A stretch of 64,000 nucleotides of DNA from Bdellovibrio bacteriovorus (GTDB lineage Bacteria > Bdellovibrionota > Bdellovibrionia > Bdellovibrionales > Bdellovibrionaceae): the NCBI RefSeq assembly GCF_001592735.1, contig NZ_LUKE01000002.1, positions 325,075-389,074 on the forward strand, in the 5' to 3' direction. A program made the position numbers and the translations under genes. The notes under the pieces were generated by a model. It made no database searches. It was given only the letters and a program-made list of their open reading frames with translations, and was not told the DNA's origin. Below, piece by piece: positions 8,189 to 14,962 of this stretch (positions are counted from its first letter, which is position 1; each line of letters starts with the position of its first letter).

Positions 8189-8506
8189 ATGAAATCAGTT
8201 CTTGCTCATGGATGGCGACTGGCGATGCCCTTATTAGCCGTTCCTCTATTTGTGGCGACAGTATACGCCGCCGGAAACTCTGGCTCTGCAGGTAAACCTC
8301 TAACGACTCATCCAGAGGGTGCTGGCGAGTTATCGCGGGATGCCGCTTCTATGGATGATCACACGGACTCTGCCTTGAATAAAAAGTACGATCGACGTCA
8401 AACTCCTGGACCTCGCACCTCAACCACTCGCGGGGAATCCATGGATCCACACGGGGGACGTGGGGCTGGCGGAACTAGCAACACGAGTGATAGTGCCACG
8501 GAATAG
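8189..8506 (+). CDS. Small exported protein of unknown function
   Basis: The product has 105 residues with AAGGAG seven bases ahead of the ATG. The N-terminus HGWRLAMPLLAVPLFVATVYA is a signal peptide or anchor. The rest is hydrophilic, rich in Gly/Ser/Thr/Asp (SGSAGKPLTTHPEG; RGAGGTSNTSD) and looks disordered. It has no cysteines and no family that I recognise. A small GC-rich inverted repeat (CCGGCAACGCCGG) lies just upstream of the ribosome site. It heads the stress-flavoured block. Confidence 0.65.
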   Translation: MKSVLAHGWRLAMPLLAVPLFVATVYAAGNSGSAGKPLTTHPEGAGELSRDAASMDDHTDSALNKKYDRRQTPGPRTSTTRGESMDPHGGRGAGGTSNTSDSATE

Positions 8507-8518
8507 CCATCTGACAAA

Positions 8519-8542
8519 AACCTCCGACCAAAGGCGGAGGTT
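8519..8542. terminator. Hairpin after the small exported protein gene (weak terminator)
   Basis: AACCTCCG-ACCAAAGG-CGGAGGTT forms a clean 8-bp stem 13 bases past the stop at 8506, but there is no T run on either side. It may slow decay or terminate with Rho rather than act as an intrinsic terminator. Confidence 0.45.
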
Positions 8543-8623
8543 CGGCGGTGTTTCTCGACAGGGACTCTATCGCCTCTCCACCAATGGGATTAGTTTTTAA
8601 GCAGTGAAAGCAAGGAGACCTTT

Positions 8624-9112
8624 ATGGAAGCAAAAATAAATGCAACAGATTCAGGTGCCGAGTCCTTTGATTACAATATGAGCTGGGAAGGCAGTCGCAT
8701 TATTTCGATTGCTCCGGAAGCCACTATTAAAGAAGCAGCAAAGATGATGAGAGATGAACAAGTCGGCGATGTCTTGGTGATGGAGTCTGAAGCCGATGGC
8801 GGAACCCTTTTAGGAATCGTAACAGATCGGGATATCGCTTTATGTCTTGCCGATGGCGAAGACTTGGAAGATTTGCGTGTTGCCGATGTCATGTCTGAAT
8901 CCGTTATTACCGGCTCCGTTGACGACAGCGTTTTTAAGCTCATCGGCTTAATGAAAAATGCGGGTGTTACTCGCTTGCCGTTGGTGAATGCCGATGACGA
9001 GGTGGTCGGCGTAGCTACGGCCAGAAATCTCTTAGAAATTCTGACAAAATCCTTCTTTGATTTAACCCAAATCGGAGAACAACAACGCCAAAACGAACAG
9101 GCTCACCATTAG
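8624..9112 (+). CDS. CBS-pair domain protein
   Basis: The 162-residue protein is almost entirely a tandem CBS (Bateman) module. The first CBS covers about residues 20-80 (IISIAPEATIKEAAKMMRDE, then GIVTDRDIALCLADGE), the second about 85-150 (VADVMSESVITGSVDDSVFK, then GVTRLPLVNADDEVVGVATA). Such modules bind adenine nucleotides (AMP, ATP, NAD, c-di-AMP in some) and act as energy sensors. No catalytic domain is attached, so it probably signals through a partner. A ribosome site AAGGAG precedes the ATG at 8624. Confidence 0.88.
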   Translation: MEAKINATDSGAESFDYNMSWEGSRIISIAPEATIKEAAKMMRDEQVGDVLVMESEADGGTLLGIVTDRDIALCLADGEDLEDLRVADVMSESVITGSVDDSVFKLIGLMKNAGVTRLPLVNADDEVVGVATARNLLEILTKSFFDLTQIGEQQRQNEQAHH

Positions 9113-9145
9113 AGTTTTTTTCGTTTATTTTTTTTATTACATCTT

Positions 9146-9177
9146 GTTTTCGTGGGCAAATTTGTGCCCACGAAAAC
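9146..9177. repeat. Strong 13-bp inverted repeat after the CBS gene
   Basis: GTTTTCGTGGGCA and TGCCCACGAAAAC are exact reverse complements around a 6-base loop. It follows the CBS stop by 33 bases and has no T tract on the + strand side. It could be a Rho-assisted terminator or a protein binding palindrome ahead of the HTH gene at 9231. Confidence 0.7.
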
Positions 9178-9230
9178 AACTGGCCCTCCGTTGACGCACC
9201 TCTCATTCTAGCTTAGTTCTTAAGTACGAC

Positions 9231-9680
9231 ATGCTTCGGATTAATGCTGTGAACTTTGTAGATCATCTTCGCCAGGAACTTCTTGTTAGATCTCGCCGTA
9301 ATTCGAGCTATTCGCTACGAGCTTTTGCCGCATCGTTAGAACTTGATCCTTCAACCCTATCAAAAATTTTGCGCGGCAAACGTTCCATCGGAAAGAAGTT
9401 TATACTGCAAGTTGGCCCGAAGCTGGGCTTGAATCAGCAAGAAATAAACTCCTTCATAAAAAACGTAAAAACCGTTACCCGAGATCCTGAAAGCGATCCG
9501 CACTTTAATGTGACGGAATCAGAAGAGATCGCCATCCACCCTTCGCAACTGCCAGAAGCGGTGGAGAAAATTAGAAAATTCCGCCGAAGCATGGCGAAAT
9601 TTTTTGGAGAAACTGAAAAAGGATACGAAGTTTATACCCTTTCAGTAACTCTTTCACCCGGCACTAAGACTAGGTCTTAG
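9231..9680 (+). CDS. Short TIGR02147-like HTH protein
   Basis: The 149-residue protein starts with a helix-turn-helix segment (YSLRAFAASLELDPSTLSKI, then LRGKRSIGKKFILQVGPKLGL) like the N-terminus of TIGR02147-family regulators. Its C-terminus (PEAVEKIRKFRRSMAKFFGE, then EVYTLSVTLSPGT) matches the family's end. The middle 100-120 residues found in full-length members (about 270) are missing, so this is a compact variant rather than a truncated one. Upstream of the ATG the ribosome site is weak. The next gene, another small HTH protein, starts 16 bases on, so the two are likely cotranscribed. Confidence 0.6.
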   Translation: MLRINAVNFVDHLRQELLVRSRRNSSYSLRAFAASLELDPSTLSKILRGKRSIGKKFILQVGPKLGLNQQEINSFIKNVKTVTRDPESDPHFNVTESEEIAIHPSQLPEAVEKIRKFRRSMAKFFGETEKGYEVYTLSVTLSPGTKTRS

Positions 9681-9696
9681 ATTGATTTAAGGAAGA

Positions 9697-9987
9697 ATGA
9701 TGAACCAATTTTTAAAAACACGACGCCTTCAAGCGGTCCTCACTCAGCAACAGGCCAGTGCCTTGTTAGGCTATCAGAGCTCTCAGTTTCTTTCGAACTT
9801 AGAGCGTGGGCTTTCGAAGCCACCGATTCCAGTTTTAATCAAAATGTGCAGCATCTACGGAATCCCTGAAGAGGAAATGCGATCTGAGTATATTCGATGG
9901 GTTCAAGAGGAAGCCGCACGCAAAGCCGAACAACAATGGACGACACATAAAGCATCAATGAAAGCATCGATCGAAGAAAAAGCGTAA
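9697..9987 (+). CDS. Small XRE-type HTH protein
   Basis: The 96-residue product carries a Cro/C1-like HTH: FLKTRRLQAVLTQQQASALL, then GYQSSQFLSNLERGLSKPPI and VLIKMCSIYGIPEEEM. The two recognition-helix flanks are recognisable (T-Q-Q-Q-A-S-A-L-L and S-Q-F-L-S-N-L-E-R-G). The last 30 residues form a charged helix (EEAARKAEQQWTTH). AAGGAAG precedes the double ATG start. It follows the TIGR02147-like HTH gene and precedes a small Gln/Asn-rich gene with its own sigma-54-like element. Target genes are unknown. Confidence 0.7.
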   Translation: MMNQFLKTRRLQAVLTQQQASALLGYQSSQFLSNLERGLSKPPIPVLIKMCSIYGIPEEEMRSEYIRWVQEEAARKAEQQWTTHKASMKASIEEKA

Positions 9988-10031
9988 CCTTCTACGGGGC
10001 GTCCTCATATTACACTGCCGCAAGAATATTG

Positions 10032-10047
10032 TGGCACCCGCATTGCA
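10032..10047 (+). promoter_or_regulatory. Sigma-54 promoter element (-24/-12) for the Gln/Asn-rich protein gene
   Basis: TGGCACCCGCATTGCA matches the RpoN consensus exactly at TGGCAC and TTGCA, with ten bases between GG and GC. The predicted start is near 10059, and the coding start is at 10103 with AAGGAGG at 10089-10095. Confidence 0.8.
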
Positions 10048-10102
10048 ACCTCCTTGAATGACTCGAGAGAAAACTTTGAGCAAAATCAAGGAGGACTTTT
10101 TT

Positions 10103-10261
10103 ATGGCACAAAACCAACCAAACCAAAATCAGACTCAAAACCCAAATCAACCAAAAACTCAAGAACGGACTGAGCAGCGCCCAGGCCAACAACAACCTGG
10201 CAGCTCGCAACGCAGTCAGCAAGACCAAGACATCGATCCATCTGAACAAGAAAGCCAATAG
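10103..10261 (+). CDS. Very small Gln/Asn/Pro-rich protein
   Basis: The chosen ATG (10103) follows CAAGGAGGAC; an in-frame upstream ATG at 10058 lies at the predicted transcription start and lacks a ribosome site. The 52-residue product (MAQNQPNQNQTQNPNQPKTQ and on to DPSEQESQ) has no hydrophobic segment, is rich in Gln, Asn, Pro and Ser, and is surely disordered. It resembles small Gln-rich stress proteins only in composition. A clear sigma-54 element sits upstream and a good terminator downstream, making a self-contained one-gene unit. I know no function. Confidence 0.65.
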   Translation: MAQNQPNQNQTQNPNQPKTQERTEQRPGQQQPGSSQRSQQDQDIDPSEQESQ

Positions 10262-10309
10262 TTTATTAATTAACTCATTTTAGCTCAAAAATTTTCTTGC
10301 CGAGAATTG

Positions 10310-10339
10310 AAGCTGATCCTTCGGGATCAGCTTTTTTTG
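10310..10339 (+). terminator. Rho-independent terminator
   Basis: AAGCTGATCC-TTCG-GGATCAGCTT (10310-10333) with a stable UUCG tetraloop, then seven T. It ends the transcript of the small Gln/Asn-rich gene. Confidence 0.93.
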
Positions 10340-10387
10340 TTGCAAAAAACCACACACCGAAAAGAAATCTGCCCCTGGCCGCTGACA

Positions 10388-10969
10388 CTATTCTGGATCT
10401 TGAGATTCCTCGAAAATACTTTGCGAGAAAAAATCCATCGTCACATAACCCACGTGTTGAGTGTCATGACGAGAATACCATCCCACCGCAATAGCGCCGG
10501 CAATGGGAATCCACCGCGAAATACTTTTTCCTAAAAATCTTTTGCTTAAACGAATCCCCAGTTTTTCAATGAGATTTTCAAAAACTCGCGCGCTGGTACG
10601 ACGTAATACAATGCGATCCCCGGCACGCACGATCACATCCCGAAAAAGCTGCCCGGCCCCTTCTTGAAAAAGGCAGTACACCAATGTCTCTCGCGTGAGC
10701 ACGGTGGACTTTCCATAAACCGCGGCGATGTCGGAGACCATTTGCGCTTGAATTCTCCATACCGCGACAAGATCTGGCACAACGGTCATCATCCCCAAAG
10801 GACCCACCGGAACCGCCAGAGCGCCCGAGACTCCGCCCGCCATCCAGGCTGATTTTTCGATAATTTTTTGTGCCGCCAAGACCGGGTTGGGCGATTTTTC
10901 ATAGGACGACGAAGGAACGTGAGTCAAAAGGGCCGTCAGGCTTTCCGTGATTTTAGTCTTTTTATCCAC
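10388..10969 (-). CDS. EcsC-family protein
   Basis: The 193-residue product has the layout of the EcsC family: a Pro/Gly-rich hydrophobic stretch (WMAGGVSGALAVPVGPLGMM, then TVVPDLVAVWRIQAQMVSDIAAVYGK) followed by LTRETLVYCLFQEGAGQLFR and a C-terminal hydrophobic segment (SRWIPIAGAIAVGWYSRHDT). EcsC proteins are membrane-associated and functionally obscure. No ABC transporter is next to it. It is divergent from the gene at 11116. Confidence 0.6.
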   Translation of the reverse strand: MDKKTKITESLTALLTHVPSSSYEKSPNPVLAAQKIIEKSAWMAGGVSGALAVPVGPLGMMTVVPDLVAVWRIQAQMVSDIAAVYGKSTVLTRETLVYCLFQEGAGQLFRDVIVRAGDRIVLRRTSARVFENLIEKLGIRLSKRFLGKSISRWIPIAGAIAVGWYSRHDTQHVGYVTMDFFSQSIFEESQDPE

Positions 10970-11115
10970 CAGATCCTCCCATTAAGACTTAAATGAACCT
11001 CAGGATAACAGAAGTTAGACACCTTTTTGTATATTTTTTCATCGGCTGTTAAGTTCGGCCGAAGTTTGATACTACGAAGGTTCAATGAGTTAGCAAAATT
11101 CAAAGGAGTTCCTTC

Positions 11116-11466
11116 ATGAAAAGCCTAATCGTATTGGCTCTATCTTTCGCAGCCGCTGTTCCTGCAATGGCTTGCACAATTCAAACATCTTCTGGCGCCT
11201 ATGCGGGTAACGTGAATGGCGGAATGGTTACAAACTCTTCAGGCCGTCCCGTGGGCTCAGTTCAAGGTGACGTTGTTTATGACTATGCGGGTTCCCCTGC
11301 GGGTCGTGTAAACACAACATCTGTTCAGAATATTTACGGACAAAACATCGGTTTTGTTCAAGGCAACGCGATCTTTAATCTTTACGGAGAGCAAAGAGGC
11401 CAAGGCCTTAACTGCACTCAGGAAGAAAAAGGAGCTGCTCTGTTACTTGTTTTAGGTGTTCGTTAA
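11116..11466 (+). CDS. Small exported protein with five beta-type repeats
   Basis: The 116-residue product has a signal peptide (MKSLIVLALSFAAAVPAMAC) and a ribosome site AAAGGAG. The mature part consists of five units of about 15 residues. Each unit follows the pattern S/Y-x-G-x-x-x-G-x-V-x-G-x-V/I, for example NSSGRPVGSVQGDVV and NIYGQNIGFVQGNAIF. This is the layout of the five-bladed beta-flower type small proteins. Two Cys (after cleavage and near the end, LNCTQEE) could close the ring. It is followed by its own terminator. Function unknown. Confidence 0.6.
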   Translation: MKSLIVLALSFAAAVPAMACTIQTSSGAYAGNVNGGMVTNSSGRPVGSVQGDVVYDYAGSPAGRVNTTSVQNIYGQNIGFVQGNAIFNLYGEQRGQGLNCTQEEKGAALLLVLGVR

Positions 11467-11490
11467 TATCTAAGAAAAAGTATTAAAAAC

Positions 11491-11526
11491 AAAAAAGCCT
11501 TGGAGATGATCCAAGGCTTTTTTTAT
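11491..11526 (+). terminator. Rho-independent terminator
   Basis: AAAAAAGCCTTGGA-TGAT-CCAAGGCTTTTTTTA: 11-bp stem followed by seven T, 24 bases past the stop at 11466. Confidence 0.92.
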
Positions 11527-11592
11527 TCTTTTATCTGTCTCTTGCCACGGACGGGATAACGAGTTATTTAATACGCTCAAAGGCGGTTCTAC

Positions 11593-12243
11593 ATGATTAA
11601 AAAAGACCTTTTACGAATGTTGGCGGGGTTTCGCCGTTTTCGTGAACGATTTTTTAAAGAGGAACATTCCCTCTTTGATCGTCTGTCTAGCAGTGGTCAA
11701 CGACCCAAAACCTTGATGATTGCCTGCAGTGATTCTCGGGTTGATCCGGCTATTTTATTTTCGACCTCCCCTGGGGAAATTTTTGTGGTCCGCAATGTGG
11801 CCAACCTTGTCCCTCCTTTTGAATCAAATATGGGATTCCACGGGGTCAGTGCGGCCATTGAATTTGCAGTCGTTAACCTCCAAGTCGAAAACATCGTGGT
11901 CTTAGGACATCGTCAATGCGGTGGCATCTTGTCTTTATTCCAACCGCAAGCTGTCAAAGCGGGAGGATTCGTCGCTCAATGGATGACCATTGCCGGTGAA
12001 GCAAAGAATAAAGTTTTAGCCAAGCTTCCTCATAGCGACGTTGAAACTTTGTGTCGAGAATGCGAAAAAGAATCTATCGTCATTTCTTTGGCGAACCTCC
12101 GCACGTTTCCGTTTATTAAAACGGCCATTGAAACCCGGGGTCTTGAGTTGCACGGAGTGTATTTTGACTTAGAGCAAGGACAGCTCTGGGCTTTCGATGA
12201 AGCCCAGGCGTCTTTTCAAGAATTAACGTGGCATGAACGCTAA
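11593..12243 (+). CDS. Beta-class carbonic anhydrase
   Basis: Interconverts CO2 and bicarbonate. The zinc ligands and catalytic dyad of the beta class are visible: LMIACSDSRVDP (Cys ligand and Asp-Arg dyad), FEIFVVRNVANLVPP type core (here PGEIFVVRNVANLVPPFES), and VVLGHRQCGGI (His and second Cys ligand). At 216 residues it is of normal length, cytoplasmic and without a signal peptide. It overlaps the convergent host-attachment-type gene by the stop codons (12240-12243). Confidence 0.92.
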   Translation: MIKKDLLRMLAGFRRFRERFFKEEHSLFDRLSSSGQRPKTLMIACSDSRVDPAILFSTSPGEIFVVRNVANLVPPFESNMGFHGVSAAIEFAVVNLQVENIVVLGHRQCGGILSLFQPQAVKAGGFVAQWMTIAGEAKNKVLAKLPHSDVETLCRECEKESIVISLANLRTFPFIKTAIETRGLELHGVYFDLEQGQLWAFDEAQASFQELTWHER

Positions 12244-12686
12244 CCGCGAAGGTCTGCGGGGTACACACGCTCTTGAATTTCATCGGTCGTAGCGACGTTG
12301 AGATCCTTGGCTTCTTCTCGAGAAACCATTTTTCTTAGTTCTTTAGACATCTGGTTGCGCATAAGTCCCAAAAAGTGAGGATCTGCAAACAAGATCAGTT
12401 CTTCAAATTGGTTCTGACTGCGCGCCAGCTCCAATGAGTCCACAACCTGTTTACAAAAATCTAAAGCCACTTGTTGAGTCGGCGATACACGACTTTCTCT
12501 TCCCGACCCGTGACCTACGGCCATGGGTGCGAACGCCCCCGGCTTGTCCGCATTGATGTCACCGGCTTTAAGGCGACCTCGGGGATTTTCGATTTTACTG
12601 ACAAAATCGACATCTCTTTTTCTCTTGGGATCGGAATAAAAAATTCTCGCTTCACTTCGGTTGGCTACAACAATCCAGGTTTTCAT
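12240..12686 (-). CDS. Host-attachment-protein family (bacterial eRF1/Pelota-like domain)
   Basis: The ATG at 12686 follows GAAGGAGGAC and gives 148 residues. The N-terminal MKTWIVVANRSEARIFYSD and the His/Gly-rich centre (GAFAPMAVGHGSGRESR) match the family annotated as protein required for attachment to host cells. Aravind and co-workers place that family with the archaeo-eukaryotic release factor (baeRF) group. The segment EELILFADPHFLGLMRNQMS is the second conserved block. Despite the family name there is no evidence here for host attachment. It is divergent from a larger baeRF-type gene at 12838. Confidence 0.75.
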   Translation of the reverse strand: MKTWIVVANRSEARIFYSDPKRKRDVDFVSKIENPRGRLKAGDINADKPGAFAPMAVGHGSGRESRVSPTQQVALDFCKQVVDSLELARSQNQFEELILFADPHFLGLMRNQMSKELRKMVSREEAKDLNVATTDEIQERVYPADLRG

Positions 12687-12769
12687 AAATCCGTCCTCCT
12701 TCTTTTCATTATAGCCAACACACCAAAGATTGAAAGCTGACAGGTCACACTGGACTGTCAAATGACTTT

Positions 12770-12798
12770 TTGAGTTCAATCTATGAAGCCTCGATAAT
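12770..12798 (+). promoter_or_regulatory. Sigma-70-type promoter for the eRF1-like gene
   Basis: TTGAGT (12770-12775) and GATAAT (12793-12798) are separated by 17 bases, with the GCGGAGG ribosome site and ATG following at 12838. The match is good but not perfect. Confidence 0.5.
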
Positions 12799-12837
12799 GG
12801 ATGTTTTAGTTAAGCCCCTTTGCGCGGAGGTTTTACG

Positions 12838-13968
12838 ATGCTTGAACCATTGACTCATGAAGACCTGCTGAAACTGACCTCAGTACAAGAAGGCCCCTGC
12901 ATCTCTATTTATATTCCCTCTCTGCCTGAGCCGGCCCTTCAAGAAGAGTATGACGCCTTGGTTAAACGAGCTTCTTATTTACTTTCACTGGATGAAGACA
13001 ATCGAGAAGCCCATAGCCACATCATGGACGCTCTGTTTAATTTTAATCCCAGCGAGTATGCCTCGGGCTCCACTCAAGGCGTGGCCATCTTTGTTAATAA
13101 ACATTGGCACGGATACTTCCTGGTGCCGCACGATTTGCCAGAAAAGGTCGTGGTGGCGGAAAGCTTTCACTTAAAACCCCTGATCGAAGATCTGCAACGA
13201 GATCATACGTATCATCTTTTGGTTTTAGGAGTGGAAGAGGCCGTGCTTCTATTTTCTCAAGGGGGAAAAGCTTCTGAAATTCACACCTTTTTGATGCATC
13301 ATGGATCGCACAGCAACAGCATTCACTGGAAGCACCTGGATGAAAATGAAGCTATCCAAATTCCGCACTTAAAAACCCAAAGTCGTGGACGGGGTGCTAG
13401 CGATTCGCAATTTAAGAAAAAAACGGCGACAAAATTATTTTTGCGCTGGATTGAAGCTAAAATTAATAAAGAAGATGGCTATAAAACTTTGCCGTTGTTT
13501 GTATTTACCAGCGAACTGCTGTTTCCAGTTTATAAAGAGATCACTTCGCACCCTTCACCCCGTATGTGCCAGCTAGATATTCGTAAAGGCATTCCCCACC
13601 ACGATTCACTGATTCACCGGGTAGAAAACCTTTTGAACCAAGATATCTCGCATCACCGTCAAATTTCCGCGAGTGATATGGACATCCAAAAAATGAAAAA
13701 CAAGATTATTGACGACTTGGTCAAAATTTCGCGCGCGGCCTTGCATGGCGAAGTCAAAACTCTGTTCCTAAGAGACAAGAGCGAAATCTGGGGACAGCTG
13801 GATCGCAACAGCGGTCAGATCACCGTTCACCCCAAGCAGATCAATGCCAAGGATGATGATGTACTGGATGATATTGCTTGTGAAGTGATTCGCCAGGGGG
13901 GCGAAGTCATCGTGCTGAATCCAAAGGACATGCCTTCGACTTCGCCAGCGGCGGCTATTTTAAATTAA
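12838..13968 (+). CDS. Bacterial eRF1-like (baeRF) protein
   Basis: The ATG at 12838 follows GCGGAGG and gives 376 residues. The opening EPLTHEDLLKLTSVQEGPCISIYIP is the hallmark of bacterial archaeo-eukaryotic release factor families. A middle domain (about 110-260) contains HYTYHLL-like strands (here HTYHLLVLGVEEAVLLFSQG), and the C-terminal L7Ae-like domain holds LHGEVKTLFLRDKSEIWGQL and EVIRQGGEVIVLN. Members of this group include Balon, a ribosome hibernation factor bound in the A site. I do not see a GGQ motif. The neighbouring divergent gene is a smaller relative. The 3' end overlaps the convergent ppx-like gene by 14 bases. Confidence 0.8.
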   Translation: MLEPLTHEDLLKLTSVQEGPCISIYIPSLPEPALQEEYDALVKRASYLLSLDEDNREAHSHIMDALFNFNPSEYASGSTQGVAIFVNKHWHGYFLVPHDLPEKVVVAESFHLKPLIEDLQRDHTYHLLVLGVEEAVLLFSQGGKASEIHTFLMHHGSHSNSIHWKHLDENEAIQIPHLKTQSRGRGASDSQFKKKTATKLFLRWIEAKINKEDGYKTLPLFVFTSELLFPVYKEITSHPSPRMCQLDIRKGIPHHDSLIHRVENLLNQDISHHRQISASDMDIQKMKNKIIDDLVKISRAALHGEVKTLFLRDKSEIWGQLDRNSGQITVHPKQINAKDDDVLDDIACEVIRQGGEVIVLNPKDMPSTSPAAAILN

Positions 13969-14962
13969 GCTTTTTGTACACCAAGCCCTGCCCCAGGGCC
14001 GCGGGCACCGTTTCCACGGAAGGAATGTGCAAGGCTTGCATGTATCCTAAGACCAAAGCAAGATTTGAAACTTCGCTGATCTTATAATCCCCTTCAATTT
14101 GCGTATCACTTAAAACTGCCCGGTCCTTGAGGGTTTGCGCCAGTTCTTCGGCGGTAAACTGCGTGGAATTTCTTTGAACTTGTTTTTGGATCGACATGGA
14201 AAGCACGCCTCCAATTCCCATCCACTTTGTTTCGGGCTTTAAGTTTTTAAAAAATGGTGGCACATTTAAAACCGCGTGATTTTTTGCAAGCTGAATAGCC
14301 GCTTCCCGGTTGTGTCCAATCGGATTGGGAGACGAAACCTCTTGCGGGTTTTTAAACTGTAAAACTTTGAGGATTTCATTCTTAAAACTGACCGAGGCCA
14401 AGTGGCCGCGGAAAATCTGGGGATGTCCTTTGTTCCAAGAAAACATCTGCATCGAGCCTCCGCCGATATCCCACACCACCATGGAGGCTTCTTGGGGGGA
14501 CCAAGACTTAAATGCGAGCACCGACCAGAAACCCAGTTCGGCTTCTTGATCCTGAGAAATAATTTGAATGGGGATTCCTAAGGCTTTCGCCATTTGCGCA
14601 ATGACCTCTTGGCCATTTTTCGCGTTACGAAATACAGCCGTCGCCACGGCATCGATCTTTTTTATTTCTTGAGCACGCAATTTATCGACGGAAACTTGAA
14701 TACGTGGCAAGGCTTCCTGCCAAAATTTTTCAGGAATTTTATGATCCGCGGACTTTTCAAAAGCTTCATTAAACGAGATCGCCAAGCGATCTTCAAAAAG
14801 AACCTTTAAAATCTTTTTTTGGCATACGTCTACACGGACCGCCAAAACTTTGGTGGTGCCAGAACCAAAATCCATCGCTCCCCGATTTTCAAGGCATTGC
14901 TTCGCAAAACTGGGGATTGAAAAATAAACTACTAAAACTAAGGCCAGGCTATGTAACTTCAT
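13955..14962 (-). CDS. Exported Ppx/GppA-type phosphatase domain protein
   Basis: Ppx/GppA enzymes hydrolyse polyphosphate or pppGpp in an ASKHA (actin-like) fold. The 335-residue protein begins MKLHSLALVLVVYFSIPSFA, a clear signal peptide, which is unusual because the family is normally cytoplasmic. Family motifs are visible: AMDFGSGTTKVLAVRVD (phosphate-1), VATAVFRNAKNGQEV, LGFWSVLAFKSW, and VVWDIGGGSMQMFSW (phosphate-2, DxGGGS). The C-terminal HD-like domain of long Ppx is missing. It is cotranscribed with the kefB-type gene, with a 14-base overlap. Confidence 0.75.
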   Translation of the reverse strand: MKLHSLALVLVVYFSIPSFAKQCLENRGAMDFGSGTTKVLAVRVDVCQKKILKVLFEDRLAISFNEAFEKSADHKIPEKFWQEALPRIQVSVDKLRAQEIKKIDAVATAVFRNAKNGQEVIAQMAKALGIPIQIISQDQEAELGFWSVLAFKSWSPQEASMVVWDIGGGSMQMFSWNKGHPQIFRGHLASVSFKNEILKVLQFKNPQEVSSPNPIGHNREAAIQLAKNHAVLNVPPFFKNLKPETKWMGIGGVLSMSIQKQVQRNSTQFTAEELAQTLKDRAVLSDTQIEGDYKISEVSNLALVLGYMQALHIPSVETVPAALGQGLVYKKLNLK

